Counted from the first letter of the stretch, positions 9,486-17,945 are shown. The stretch is DNA of 64,000 nt from Pseudooceanicola aestuarii (GCF_010614805.1 NZ_JAAFZC010000001.1:2582001-2646000), one strand, 5' to 3'. Program-made: numbers and translations. The notes: a model not told the origin generated them from the sequence alone.

Positions 9486-9575
9486 TCCCATCCTGCGGCC
9501 AGGCGATGCCCGGCCCCCGCATCGAATTCTGACAGACCAGGGACGGCGCGCGGGGCCGTCCGCAGCGAGGCGAAG

Positions 9576-10313
9576 ATGTTCGATCTGACGGGAAAGACGG
9601 CGCTGATCACCGGCGCGAGCGGCGGCATCGGGGGCGAGATCGCGCGCGCCCTGCATGGGGCGGGGGCCGTGGTCGGCCTCTCCGGCACGCGGGAGGCGCC
9701 TTTGCAGGCCCTGGCGGAGGAACTGGGAGAGCGCGCCCATGTGCTGCCCTGCGATCTGTCGGATGCCGCAGCCGTGGACGGCCTGCCGAAACGCGCCATC
9801 GAGGCGATGGGCGGGCTGGATATCCTGGTGAACAACGCGGGCATCACCCGCGACCAGATCTTCATGCGCATGTCCGATGACGATTGGGCCAAGGTGATCG
9901 AGGTCAACCTGACCTCCACCATGCGGCTGTGCCGGGCGGTGATGCGTCCGATGATGAAGGCCCGGTGGGGCCGGATCGTCAATATCTCCTCCATCGTCGG
10001 GGCGACGGGCAATCCCGGCCAGGTGAATTATGCCGCCTCAAAGGCAGGGATGGTGGGGATGACGAAGTCCATCGCCTACGAAGTCGCCAGCCGGGGCATC
10101 ACCGCCAATTGCGTGGCGCCGGGTTTCATCGAGACGGCGATGACCGACGGGCTGACCGATGACCAGAAATCCGGCATTCTGGGCCAGGTGCCCATGGGCC
10201 GGATGGGCAAGGGCCAGGAGATCGGCGCCGCCGTGTTGTACCTGGCCAGCGCGGAGGCGGGATATGTCACCGGCGCGACGCTGCATGTGAACGGCGGCAT
10301 GGCGATGCTGTAA
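9576..10313 (+). CDS. fabG: 3-oxoacyl-ACP reductase
   Basis: A 245-residue short-chain dehydrogenase that reduces 3-oxoacyl-ACP with NADPH. TGASGGIG at residues 12-19 is the Rossmann motif, NNAGITRD the second signature, and Ser138, Tyr152, Lys156 form the catalytic triad. The FabG-typical MRMSDDDWAKVIEVNL is present. It lies 90 bp after fabD and upstream of acpP, the standard order. Confidence 0.96.
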   Translation: MFDLTGKTALITGASGGIGGEIARALHGAGAVVGLSGTREAPLQALAEELGERAHVLPCDLSDAAAVDGLPKRAIEAMGGLDILVNNAGITRDQIFMRMSDDDWAKVIEVNLTSTMRLCRAVMRPMMKARWGRIVNISSIVGATGNPGQVNYAASKAGMVGMTKSIAYEVASRGITANCVAPGFIETAMTDGLTDDQKSGILGQVPMGRMGKGQEIGAAVLYLASAEAGYVTGATLHVNGGMAML

Positions 10314-10752
10314 GATGCGCCCGGCGATCCGGTCCTTCGTGGCCGCCATCGGCGGCAGGGGAGATTCGGATTGCCGCCCGCCGCGGGCTGCCGCCCAGGC
10401 GCGGTGACGCGGCGCGTGCGGTGGCTTTCTCCGCCATTTCCAAGGGGTTGACGGCACGCGCGACGCGACGGAACAATTGGCGGAAAGGGGCCGGATTTCA
10501 GGTGCTTGGGGGGATTTCCCCCATTGCATGGACTTGCGATCTGGACCATGCTGCCCCATCTAGCGAAAGCGTTTGCCTAGGCGGATCGATATGCTATAGG
10601 CGGCGCAGATTTTCCGAAGGCATCCCGTTACGGGGCCTTTGGTGCCTCGGCCTTTCCGGGGAGAGACCGCCCGGCTGGGCAGCAGTATCAGGCCCGCCGG
10701 GGCATGGCAAAGTAACGGGCCAAGCGCCCAAAGGAACGTGAGGGGAAATCCT
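10314..10752 (+). promoter_or_regulatory. 439-bp gene-free leader of acpP with candidate promoter
   Basis: No credible gene between fabG and acpP. The best promoter candidate is TTGCCT (10573-10578), 16 bp, then TATAGG (10595-10600), leaving about 150 nt of untranslated leader before acpP. A second possible -35, TTGACG, lies near 10447. Separate high-level transcription of acpP from its own promoter is usual. The long leader shows no structure that I can assign to a known riboswitch. Confidence 0.4.
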
Positions 10753-10986
10753 ATGAGCGATGTCGCAGAGCGCGTGAAGAAGATCGTCGTTGAGCATCTG
10801 GGCGTGGAAGAGGACAAGGTGACCGAGAACGCCTCGTTCATCGACGACCTGGGCGCCGACAGCCTGGACACGGTCGAGCTGGTCATGGCGTTCGAAGAAG
10901 AGTTCGGCATCGAGATCCCCGATGACGCCGCCGAGAACATCCAGACCTTCGGCGACGCGGTGAACTTCATCAAGGAAGCCGCCTGA
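10753..10986 (+). CDS. acpP: Acyl carrier protein
   Basis: A 77-residue acidic protein starting [18 protein letters not shown]. Ser37 in [13 protein letters not shown] is the 4'-phosphopantetheine attachment site. GAGGGGAAATCC precedes the start. Length and sequence are those of the primary ACP of fatty-acid synthesis. It is followed by an intrinsic terminator. Confidence 0.98.
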   Translation: MSDVAERVKKIVVEHLGVEEDKVTENASFIDDLGADSLDTVELVMAFEEEFGIEIPDDAAENIQTFGDAVNFIKEAA

Positions 10987-11053
10987 TCCGTCGGATCGGT
11001 GCCGGGCCGGGATGACTGGCCGGACCAGAGAATTTACCGCCTGACGGCGGGAG

Positions 11054-11082
11054 AGGCGCGGGAGAGATCCCGCGCCTTTTGC
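11054..11082 (+). terminator. Intrinsic terminator of acpP
   Basis: AGGCGCGGGA (11054-11063) pairs perfectly with TCCCGCGCCT (11068-11077) around a GAGA loop and runs into TTTT. It lies 68 bp past the acpP stop and separates acpP from the ureohydrolase gene. Confidence 0.85.
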
Positions 11083-11235
11083 TTTGCGCGGGACGTGCCG
11101 ATCAGCCACTGGGCTGTCGGCGACCTCGGGGACCGGACGTTGGCCGGGGTCAGGCCAGCGCGGGGGATTGCCTCTTGCCAAGGTGGTCGGGTGCGGATTG
11201 TGATGGGCCGGACCAACCCAGCCACGGAGAGCCCC

Positions 11236-12285
11236 ATGCCCAAGAGCCTGAGCGAATTGCGCGACCTGTACGGCAACGACAAGGGCACCGCCTTTCACGA
11301 TCCCCGGATGAAGGCGGTGGCCGACCAGGTCTTTGCCGTCGGTGGGCGACGGGCCTGGCCCTTTGCCGGGATCTCCACCCTCCTGGACGCGCGCCCCGCG
11401 CCGGAGCTGGCCGACAGGCTGTCCGAGGGCGGACGGATCGACGGGCTGGACGTGGCGCTGGTGGGCGTGCCCATGGACCTGGGCGTGACCAACCGCGCCG
11501 GATCGCGGCGCGGCCCGAAGGCGGTACGCGAAGTGGAGCGGATCGGCCCCTGGAACCGGGTGCTGGATGTCGCGCCGCTGCACAGGCTGCGGGTGGCCGA
11601 TATCGGCGATGTGCCGATGCGATCGCGCTACGACCTGGCGTCCTGTCACGCCGATATCGAGGGGTTCTTTACCGCGCTGGTGTCCAGCGACGTGGCGCCC
11701 TTGGCGGTGGGGGGCGATCACTCGATCTCGCGGCCGATACTGGCGGCGCTGGCGGCGCGGCACGGGCCGGTTGGCATGGTGCATATCGACGCCCATGCCG
11801 ACACCAGCGGCGTCTACGAAGGCGCCAAGTTCCACCATGGCGGCCCGTTCCGGCAGGCGGTGCTGGAGGGATCGCTGGACCCGACGCGCTGCGTGCAGAT
11901 CGGCATCCGGGGCGGCGGCGATTACCTTTGGGAATTCTCCTTTGCCAGCGGAATGCGGGTCATTCATGCGGAGGAGGTTGCGCAGATCGGCGTGGATGCC
12001 GTGATCGCCATCGCGCGCGAAGTCGTGGGCGCGGGGCCGACCTATGTCAGTTTCGACGTGGATTCGCTCGACCCGGGCTTTGCCCCCGGAACCGGCACGC
12101 CGGAGGTTGGCGGGTTGACCCCGCGCGAGGTTCAGGCGATCCTGCGCGGCATGGCCGGGATCGACATGGTCGGTGGCGATGTCGTGGAGGTCGCCCCGTC
12201 CTATGATCCGACCAGCAACACCGCCCAGGCCGGTGCGCAGATCCTGTTCGAATTGCTGTCGCTTTATGCGGTGCGCGGACGCTGA
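11236..12285 (+). CDS. Agmatinase/guanidinobutyrase-type ureohydrolase
   Basis: A 349-residue binuclear-manganese ureohydrolase starting MPKSLSELRDLYGNDKG. The frame is open from 10999, but that part overlaps the acpP terminator and only 11236 has a good GGAGAG site. Metal-ligand motifs are all present: GGDHS (159-163), IDAHADT (184-190), DVDSLDP (274-280). The KFHHGGPF loop (198-205) resembles agmatinase, guanidinobutyrase and guanidinopropionase relatives, so the product is urea plus an amine or amino acid. The exact guanidino substrate cannot be read from sequence. It is oddly placed inside the fatty-acid gene series between acpP and fabF. Confidence 0.85.
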   Translation: MPKSLSELRDLYGNDKGTAFHDPRMKAVADQVFAVGGRRAWPFAGISTLLDARPAPELADRLSEGGRIDGLDVALVGVPMDLGVTNRAGSRRGPKAVREVERIGPWNRVLDVAPLHRLRVADIGDVPMRSRYDLASCHADIEGFFTALVSSDVAPLAVGGDHSISRPILAALAARHGPVGMVHIDAHADTSGVYEGAKFHHGGPFRQAVLEGSLDPTRCVQIGIRGGGDYLWEFSFASGMRVIHAEEVAQIGVDAVIAIAREVVGAGPTYVSFDVDSLDPGFAPGTGTPEVGGLTPREVQAILRGMAGIDMVGGDVVEVAPSYDPTSNTAQAGAQILFELLSLYAVRGR

Positions 12286-12398
12286 AATACGGCGCCGCAG
12301 CGCCGGGTCGGCGTTGTTCCGCGTGGGGTTGCTCTTGCTCAGACCGGGCGGGACAGGCTAAGAGCAGGACGCAAGAATACGTGTGGAAAGGGCAGGCA

Positions 12399-13658
12399 AT
12401 GCGTCGTGTCGTCGTAACGGGTCTGGGGCTGGTGACGCCTTTGGCAGATGGGGTCGAAGAAAGCTGGGAGCGGATTCTGGCCGGAAAATCCGGCGGTGGC
12501 CGGATATCGCAGTTCGATCCTGAGGGTTTAACCACGACCTATGCCTGCGAAGTTCCGCGCGGCGATGGCAGCAATGGCACGTTCAACGCCGATGCCTACA
12601 TGGAGCCGAAGGAACAGCGCAAGGTCGATACCTTCATTCTGTTCGGCATGGCCGCCGCGCAGCAGGCGGTGGAAGATGCGGGCTGGACCCCCACCGGAAC
12701 CGAGGATCTGGAGCGCACCGGCGTTCTGATCGGATCGGGCATCGGGGGGCTGAACTCCATCGCCAACACTGCCCTGGTCATGGAAGAACGCGGCCCGCGC
12801 CGGGTCTCGCCGTTCTTTGTGCCGGGTGCGCTGATCAACCTGATTTCCGGCCAGGTGTCGATCCGCTATGGCTTCAAGGGGCCGAACCATTCGGTGGTGA
12901 CCGCCTGTTCCACCGGGGCCCATGCCATCGGCGACGCCGCGCGGCTGATCCAGTGGGGCGATGCGGACGTGATGGTCGCCGGCGGCGCCGAGGCGGCGAT
13001 CTGCAAGATCGGGATCGCCGGGTTCAACGCCTGCAAGGCGCTGTCGACGAAATATGCCGACACTCCGGAAATCGCCTCGCGCCCCTATGACACGGATCGC
13101 GACGGCTTTGTCATGGGTGAGGGCGCCGGGATCGTCGTGCTGGAGGAATACGAGCACGCCAAGGCGCGCGGCGCCAAGATCTATGGCGAATACCTGGGCT
13201 ATGGCCTGTCGGGCGATGCCTATCACATCACCGCCCCGTCCGAGGATGGCGATGGCGGTTACCGTGCCATGGTCGCTGCGCTGAAACGCGCCGGGCTGTC
13301 GCCGGAGGATGTGGATTACATCAATGCGCATGGCACCTCCACCATGGCCGACACGATCGAGCTGGGCGCGGTGGAGCGTCTGCTGGGCGATCACGCGTCC
13401 AAGGTGACGATGTCATCGACCAAGTCGGCCACCGGGCATCTGCTGGGCGCGGCCGGCGCGATCGAGGCGATCTTCTCCATCCTGGCGCTGCGCGATCAGG
13501 TGGCACCGCCGACGATCAACCTGGACAACCCCGCCGTTCAGCCCAAGCTGGACCTGGCCCCCAATGCCCGGAGGGATCGGGAAGTGAACGTGGCGCTGTC
13601 CAATTCCTTCGGCTTTGGCGGCACGAACGCCTCCATCATCTTCGGAAAGGAACGCTGA
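12399..13658 (+). CDS. fabF: 3-oxoacyl-ACP synthase II
   Basis: About 419 residues from MRRVVVTGLGLVTPLADGVE; the ATG six codons upstream (12381) is less FabF-like. The Cys-His-His triad is Cys170 (VTACSTGAHAIG), His311 (NAHGTSTMADT) and His347 (KSATGHLLGAAGA). It condenses malonyl-ACP with acyl-ACP in chain elongation. Its stop is directly followed by the mltG start (0-nt gap), so the two are translationally linked. Confidence 0.97.
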   Translation: MRRVVVTGLGLVTPLADGVEESWERILAGKSGGGRISQFDPEGLTTTYACEVPRGDGSNGTFNADAYMEPKEQRKVDTFILFGMAAAQQAVEDAGWTPTGTEDLERTGVLIGSGIGGLNSIANTALVMEERGPRRVSPFFVPGALINLISGQVSIRYGFKGPNHSVVTACSTGAHAIGDAARLIQWGDADVMVAGGAEAAICKIGIAGFNACKALSTKYADTPEIASRPYDTDRDGFVMGEGAGIVVLEEYEHAKARGAKIYGEYLGYGLSGDAYHITAPSEDGDGGYRAMVAALKRAGLSPEDVDYINAHGTSTMADTIELGAVERLLGDHASKVTMSSTKSATGHLLGAAGAIEAIFSILALRDQVAPPTINLDNPAVQPKLDLAPNARRDREVNVALSNSFGFGGTNASIIFGKER

Positions 13659-14816
13659 ATGTGGCGCGCCGTCGCGTCCAACGGGTTCACCCTGCTGATC
13701 GTCGCCGCCTTTCTTCTGGCGGGTCTGATCCTGTGGGGGAAGTCGGAGTATACGGCCGAAGGACCGCTGGAAGCGGCGATCTGCGTGCGCGTGCCTTCGG
13801 GGGCGAACATGACGCGGGTGTCCGACAATCTTCAGGATCAGGGCGCGGTGCGGTCTGCCGCGATCATGCGGATCGGGGCGGATTACACGGACAAGTCGGA
13901 TGAGCTGAAGGCGGGCGCGTTTCTGGTGCCGGAACGGTCGTCGGTCGAGGAAATCGTGGATATCGTGACGCGGGGCGGGGCGTCGACCTGCGGGACTGAA
14001 ATCCTGTACCGGATCGGCGTGAACAGCGCCGATGTGGTGGTGCGGGAGCTGGACCCGGCAACCTCGCGCTTTGTCGAGAAGGCGAAGTTCGTACCACAGG
14101 AGGACACCGCCGCGCCGGAGGAATTCACCCGTGTTCGTGACCTGGCCGATACACGTTATCGCGTGACCATGGCCGAGGGTGTGACCAGCTGGCAGGTGGT
14201 CGACGCGCTGAGCCGGATCGACGTGCTGGACGGCGATGTCGCGGAGCGGCCGGCGGAGGGGTCATTGGCCCCCGACAGCTACGAGGTGGCAGAGGGCGAC
14301 AGCCGGCAATCGGTGATCGACCGGATGCGTGATGCGCAATCCGAGCGGCTGCGGGAGGCCTGGGTGAACAGGGCGCCGGACCTGCCGATCTCCTCTCCCG
14401 AAGAGGCGCTGATCCTGGCCTCGATCATCGAGAAGGAGACCGGCGTGCCCGAAGAACGTGGCCAGGTCGCCAGCGTCTTTACCAACCGCCTGCGCGAGGG
14501 GATGCGCCTGCAAACCGACCCGACGGTGATCTACGGCATCACCAACGGGGAAGGCGTTCTGGGCCGTGGCCTTCGGCGGAGCGAACTGGACCGGGAGACA
14601 CCCTACAACACCTACGTGATCGCGGGGCTGCCGCCGACGCCGATCGCCAATCCCGGCCGCGCCAGCATCGCGGCGGCGGTGAATCCCGGCGACAGCGACT
14701 TCCTGTTCTTCGTGGCCGACGGGTCGGGCGGACATGCCTTTGCCAGGACGCTGGAAGAGCATAACAGCAACGTCGCCCAATGGCGCAAGATCGAGGCGGA
14801 ACGCGCCAATCAATAG
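13659..14816 (+). CDS. mltG: Endolytic murein transglycosylase
   Basis: A 385-residue inner-membrane protein with one N-terminal membrane segment (residues 9-27) and a periplasmic YceG/MltG domain. IIEKETG at residues 256-262 contains the catalytic Glu, followed by ASVFTNRLREGMRLQTDP and YNTYVIAGLPPTPIANPG, both family signatures. It cleaves nascent glycan strands and helps set chain length. It directly follows fabF, the common alphaproteobacterial arrangement, and is the last housekeeping gene before the gene transfer agent cluster. Confidence 0.95.
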   Translation: MWRAVASNGFTLLIVAAFLLAGLILWGKSEYTAEGPLEAAICVRVPSGANMTRVSDNLQDQGAVRSAAIMRIGADYTDKSDELKAGAFLVPERSSVEEIVDIVTRGGASTCGTEILYRIGVNSADVVVRELDPATSRFVEKAKFVPQEDTAAPEEFTRVRDLADTRYRVTMAEGVTSWQVVDALSRIDVLDGDVAERPAEGSLAPDSYEVAEGDSRQSVIDRMRDAQSERLREAWVNRAPDLPISSPEEALILASIIEKETGVPEERGQVASVFTNRLREGMRLQTDPTVIYGITNGEGVLGRGLRRSELDRETPYNTYVIAGLPPTPIANPGRASIAAAVNPGDSDFLFFVADGSGGHAFARTLEEHNSNVAQWRKIEAERANQ

Positions 14817-14834
14817 CCCTCATTGCGCGACAGG

Positions 14835-14850
14835 TTAAGATCTGGTTAAC
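14835..14850 (+). promoter_or_regulatory. Canonical CtrA binding site upstream of the gene transfer agent cluster
   Basis: TTAA (14835-14838), seven bases, then TTAAC (14846-14850) is an exact match to the CtrA consensus TTAA-N7-TTAAC. It lies about 170 bp upstream of GTA g1 and 18 bp after the mltG stop. CtrA is known to be required for GTA production in Rhodobacter capsulatus, largely indirectly, so direct action at this site is an inference. Confidence 0.6.
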
Positions 14851-14889
14851 GGGGCGTTACGATAAAGCGTTGATTTTGCTGGAGAAATA

Positions 14890-14917
14890 TTGACTTTCCC
14901 CTGCTGTTCTGTAAGGA
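14890..14917 (+). promoter_or_regulatory. Candidate promoter of the GTA cluster
   Basis: TTGACT (14890-14895), 16 bp, then TAAGGA (14912-14917). The -35 is good and the -10 is weak, as expected for an activator-dependent promoter. It sits 40 bp downstream of the CtrA box and upstream of a terminator-like hairpin. Inference only; no start site is known here. Confidence 0.3.
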
Positions 14918-14941
14918 TGGCGCGGCAAGCTGGTGAACATG

Positions 14942-14981
14942 ACGGACGGTCGGGCGCAGTTGCGACCGGCCGTTTTTCTTT
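14942..14981 (+). terminator. Terminator-like hairpin in the leader of GTA g1
   Basis: ACGGACGGTCG (14942-14952) and CGACCGGCCGT (14963-14973) pair over 11 bp with one mismatch around a 10-nt loop and lead into TTTTTCTTTT. It may simply end mltG transcription. Because it lies after the candidate promoter and CtrA box and only about 40 bp before g1, it could instead be an attenuator in the GTA leader. Confidence 0.7.
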
Positions 14982-15019
14982 TGCGCGGACGAAGACCCAT
15001 GTCGCAAGAGGCTGCATCA

Positions 15020-15361
15020 ATGACAATTATAACGAATGACGAACACGTCATGCGGTTGGGTAGGACGATCGACACGGTCGAAACACAGGTTGGGGACATC
15101 ACGGCGGAATTGGCCGCGTTGCAGGGCAGGCTGCGCGCGGGCGATGTGGATGCGGTGAAGGATTGCCTGGGCAAGATCGCGGAGATCCGGCACTGGATGA
15201 AATTCGCATTGGAAACGGAGGCGAAGCTAGATGAACGACGACAGCGGGAAGGGGGATATTGCGGGACAGGGGCAATCGATCTCGATGCTGCGCGGGCTTC
15301 GATCCGGTGCAAGCTGGATCGCCTCCGGGACTGCGGATCTTCAGGCCAGGTTCCTGGATGA
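15020..15361 (+). CDS. GTA g1, small terminase subunit-like protein
   Basis: About 113 residues starting MTIITNDEHVMRLGRTIDTV, with AAGAGG seven bases before the ATG; an in-frame ATG at 14999 would add seven residues. Predicted helical, with a coiled-coil-like stretch (DITAELAALQGRL) and a C-terminal AIDLDAARASIRCKLDRLR. Position and features match GTA g1, shown in Rhodobacter capsulatus to act as small terminase in DNA packaging. Its end overlaps the start of g2 by 131 bp if g2 begins at 15231. It is bracketed by terminator-like hairpins. Confidence 0.8.
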   Translation: MTIITNDEHVMRLGRTIDTVETQVGDITAELAALQGRLRAGDVDAVKDCLGKIAEIRHWMKFALETEAKLDERRQREGGYCGTGAIDLDAARASIRCKLDRLRDCGSSGQVPG

Positions 15362-16637
15362 ACTGGATGAGGGAGAGCTTGGCGCTCTCCCTTTTTTGTT
15401 CGAGTTCTGGGCCTTGCCGCATCAATTGCCGCCGGCGGGGGACTGGCGCTCCTGGGTGATCCTGGGCGGGCGCGGCGCGGGCAAGACGCGGGCCGGCGCC
15501 GAATGGGTGCGCGCACAGGTCGAGGGTGCGCGCGCCGCCGATCCGGGGCGCTGCCGCAAGGTCGCACTGGTGGGGGAAACGGTGGACCAGACGCGGGAGG
15601 TGATGATTTTCGGCGAAAGCGGCATCCTGGCCTGTTCGCCGCCCGACCGGCGGCCCGAATGGCAGGCCGGGCGCAAGCGGCTGGTCTGGCCCAACGGCGC
15701 GGAGGCGCAGGTGTTCTCAGCCCATGACCCGGAGGCGCTGCGCGGGCCGCAATTCGACGCCGCCTGGGTGGACGAGCTGGCCAAGTGGAAACGCGCGGGC
15801 GCGGCCTGGGACATGCTGCAATTCGCGCTGCGGCTGGGCGACCGGCCGCAGGTCTGTGTGACCACGACGCCGCGTGACGTACCGTTGCTGAAGGATTTGC
15901 TGGACCGGCCTTCGACCGTGGTGACGCAGGCGCCGACAGAGGCCAACCGCGCGAACCTGGCCGACAGTTTCCTGGAGGAAGTCCGCGCCCGCTATGCCGG
16001 GACGCGGCTTGGGCGGCAGGAACTGGACGGGGAAATGATGGAAGCCGCCGAAGGCGCCCTGTGGAGCGCCGCGATGCTGGAACGCGCCGTGGTCGTCGAG
16101 GTGCCGGAGCTGACCCGGGTGGTGGTGGCGGTGGACCCGCCGGTGACGGGCCATGCGGGATCGGACGAATGCGGCATCATCGTCGCGGGCGTCCTGGCAG
16201 AGGGCCCGGTGCAAAGCTGGCGGGCCTATGTGCTGGAAGACGCGACCGTCCACGCCGCCAGCCCAGCGCAATGGGCGGAGGCCGCGATCGCCGCCATGGC
16301 GCGCCACGGCGCCGACCGCATCGTGGCGGAGGTCAACCAGGGTGGTGACCTGGTGGAGGCGGTGATCCGCCAGGTCGATCCGCAGGTGCCGTTGAAGCAG
16401 GTGCGCGCCAGCCGTGGAAAAGCGGCGCGGGCCGAACCGGTGGCGGCGCTATATGAACAGGGACGGGTGCGGCATGTGCCGGGTCTGTCGGGGTTGGAGG
16501 ACCAGCTGGTGCAGATGACCATGCTGGGCTGGCAGGGACGCGGCAGCCCGGACCGGTTGGACGCGCTGGTCTGGGCACTGCACGAATTGCTGATCGCTCA
16601 TGTGCCCGCTCGGCAGCCGCGGATGCGGTCGTTGTGA
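15231..16637 (+). CDS. terL: GTA g2, terminase large subunit
   Basis: A 468-residue packaging motor. The ATPase has Walker A GGRGAGKTRAG at residues 79-89 and a Walker B-like FDAAWVDELAKW. The C-terminal nuclease has acidic residues in VVVAVDPPVTG, RIVAEVNQGGDLV and RLDALVWALHE. The GTA motor fills particles with host DNA, about 4 kb per particle in R. capsulatus. The start at 15231 overlaps g1; an internal ATG at 15285 is an alternative. Residues around 47-58 are encoded by unusual codons forming an intrinsic terminator. Confidence 0.93.
   Translation: MNDDSGKGDIAGQGQSISMLRGLRSGASWIASGTADLQARFLDELDEGELGALPFLFEFWALPHQLPPAGDWRSWVILGGRGAGKTRAGAEWVRAQVEGARAADPGRCRKVALVGETVDQTREVMIFGESGILACSPPDRRPEWQAGRKRLVWPNGAEAQVFSAHDPEALRGPQFDAAWVDELAKWKRAGAAWDMLQFALRLGDRPQVCVTTTPRDVPLLKDLLDRPSTVVTQAPTEANRANLADSFLEEVRARYAGTRLGRQELDGEMMEAAEGALWSAAMLERAVVVEVPELTRVVVAVDPPVTGHAGSDECGIIVAGVLAEGPVQSWRAYVLEDATVHAASPAQWAEAAIAAMARHGADRIVAEVNQGGDLVEAVIRQVDPQVPLKQVRASRGKAARAEPVAALYEQGRVRHVPGLSGLEDQLVQMTMLGWQGRGSPDRLDALVWALHELLIAHVPARQPRMRSL
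15371..15397 (+). terminator. Perfect intrinsic terminator inside the 5' coding part of terL
   Basis: GGGAGAGC (15371-15378) pairs perfectly with GCTCTCCC (15384-15391) around TTGGC, followed by six T (15392-15397). It begins 10 bp after the g1 stop, yet lies within the terL reading frame, where it encodes EGELGALPFLF. It should end a large share of transcripts after g1 unless antitermination or translation overrides it. Confidence 0.8.
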
Positions 16638-16646
16638 GCCCCCATT

Positions 16647-16681
16647 CCCGCCTCGGGCGCCGTAACGGTGCTCGAGGCGGG
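16647..16681 (+). other. Strong stem-loop between terL and portal genes
   Basis: CCCGCCTCG (16647-16655) pairs with CGAGGCGGG (16673-16681). The stem continues through GCGCCG/CGGTGC with wobble pairs to a TAA loop, giving about 16 pairs. No T-run follows, so this is more likely an mRNA processing or stability element than a terminator. It sits in the only sizeable gap (123 bp) before the head genes. Confidence 0.6.
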
Positions 16682-16760
16682 GGTTAACCCTTCTTCCCCA
16701 TAGTCCTTTCGTGACAGGCGCACGTCCCTGGACGCGGCGCGGCAACGGGAGGAGGGGCAC

Positions 16761-17945
16761 ATGGGCGTCATCGACTATTTCCGCCGGGAGGCGCAGGCGG
16801 CGCCTGAGGCCAAAGCCTCGGCTGCGGCGCGGGTGATCGCGGTGCAGAGCGCCGGGCGGGTGGCGTGGACCGCGCGGGACATGGTGACGCTGACGCGCAC
16901 GGGATTTGCCGGCAACCCGGTGGGGTTTCGCGCCGTCCGCATGATCGCCGAGGCCGCCGCCGCCCTGCCGCTGGTGCTGGAAGGAGAGGCCCGGCGCTAT
17001 GACAGCCACCCGGTGCTGGCGCTGATCCAGGCACCGAACCCGGTGCAAGGCCGGGCGGAGCTGATGGAGGCGCTGTTCGGACAGCTGTTGCTGACCGGCA
17101 ATGCCTATCTGGAGGGGGTAGCCCCCGATGACGGCCTGCCGGTGGAACTGCATGTGCTTCGCTCGGACCGGATGGCGCTGGTGCCCGGCGCGGATGGCTG
17201 GCCGGTGGCCTTCGACTATACGGTGGGCGGACGCAAGCATCGATTCGATGTCTCCGGTGAGGCGCCAGCGATCTGCCACCTGAAGAGCTTTCACCCGCAG
17301 GATGATCATTACGGGCTGTCGCCCCTTCAGGCCGCCGCCCAGGCGATCGACGTGCATAATTCGGCCTCGCGCTGGTCCAAGGCGCTGCTGGACAACGCGG
17401 CGCGCCCGTCGGGGGCCATCGTATACCGGGGGGAAGGCGGCGACGGTACCATGACCGCCGATCAATATGCGCGGTTGGTCGACGAGATGGAGACCCATCA
17501 CCAAGGCGCGCGCAATGCCGGGCGGCCGATGTTGCTGGAAGGCGGGCTGGACTGGAAACCGATGGGGTTCAGCCCCTCGGACATGGAGTTCCAGAAGACC
17601 AAGGAGGCCGCCGCGCGGGAGATCGCTCTGGCCTTCGGGGTGCCCCCGATGCTGCTGGGAATTCAGGGCGACGCGACCTATGCCAATTATCAGGAAGCCC
17701 ATCGCGCCTTTTACCGGCTGACGGTGCTGCCGCTGGCCACGCGTGTGGCCGCACGGGTGTCGGATTGGCTGGCGCGGCTGGCGGGAGAGGCCGTTGTGCT
17801 GAAACCCGATCTGGATCAGGTGCCGGCCCTGTCGGCGGAACGCGACGCACAGTGGCAACGGGTCAGCACGGCCGATTTCCTGACCGAGGCGGAGAAACGC
17901 CACCTGCTGGGACTGCCGGTGCTGGAGGGCGATTCCGATGGCTGA
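16761..17945 (+). CDS. GTA g3, HK97-family portal protein
   Basis: A 394-residue portal protein starting MGVIDYFRREAQAAPEAKAS after GGGAGGAGG. Typical HK97 portal segments are visible: NPVGFRAVRMIAEAAAALPL near the N-terminus, LTGNAYLEGV in the middle, and the C-terminal KEAAAREIALAFGVPPMLLG. Twelve copies form the ring through which DNA is packed. It overlaps g3.5 by 8 bp. Confidence 0.93.
   Translation: MGVIDYFRREAQAAPEAKASAAARVIAVQSAGRVAWTARDMVTLTRTGFAGNPVGFRAVRMIAEAAAALPLVLEGEARRYDSHPVLALIQAPNPVQGRAELMEALFGQLLLTGNAYLEGVAPDDGLPVELHVLRSDRMALVPGADGWPVAFDYTVGGRKHRFDVSGEAPAICHLKSFHPQDDHYGLSPLQAAAQAIDVHNSASRWSKALLDNAARPSGAIVYRGEGGDGTMTADQYARLVDEMETHHQGARNAGRPMLLEGGLDWKPMGFSPSDMEFQKTKEAAAREIALAFGVPPMLLGIQGDATYANYQEAHRAFYRLTVLPLATRVAARVSDWLARLAGEAVVLKPDLDQVPALSAERDAQWQRVSTADFLTEAEKRHLLGLPVLEGDSDG

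Noticed and set aside
10999..11235. N-terminal extension of the ureohydrolase
   Set aside because: It would include the acpP terminator hairpin, and the translation is not conserved-looking; the ATG at 11236 has a good ribosome site.
14933..15019. Upstream extension of GTA g1 to an ATG at 14933
   Set aside because: The extension would translate through the leader hairpin and T-tract and has no ribosome site; AAGAGG supports 15020 (or 14999 at most).
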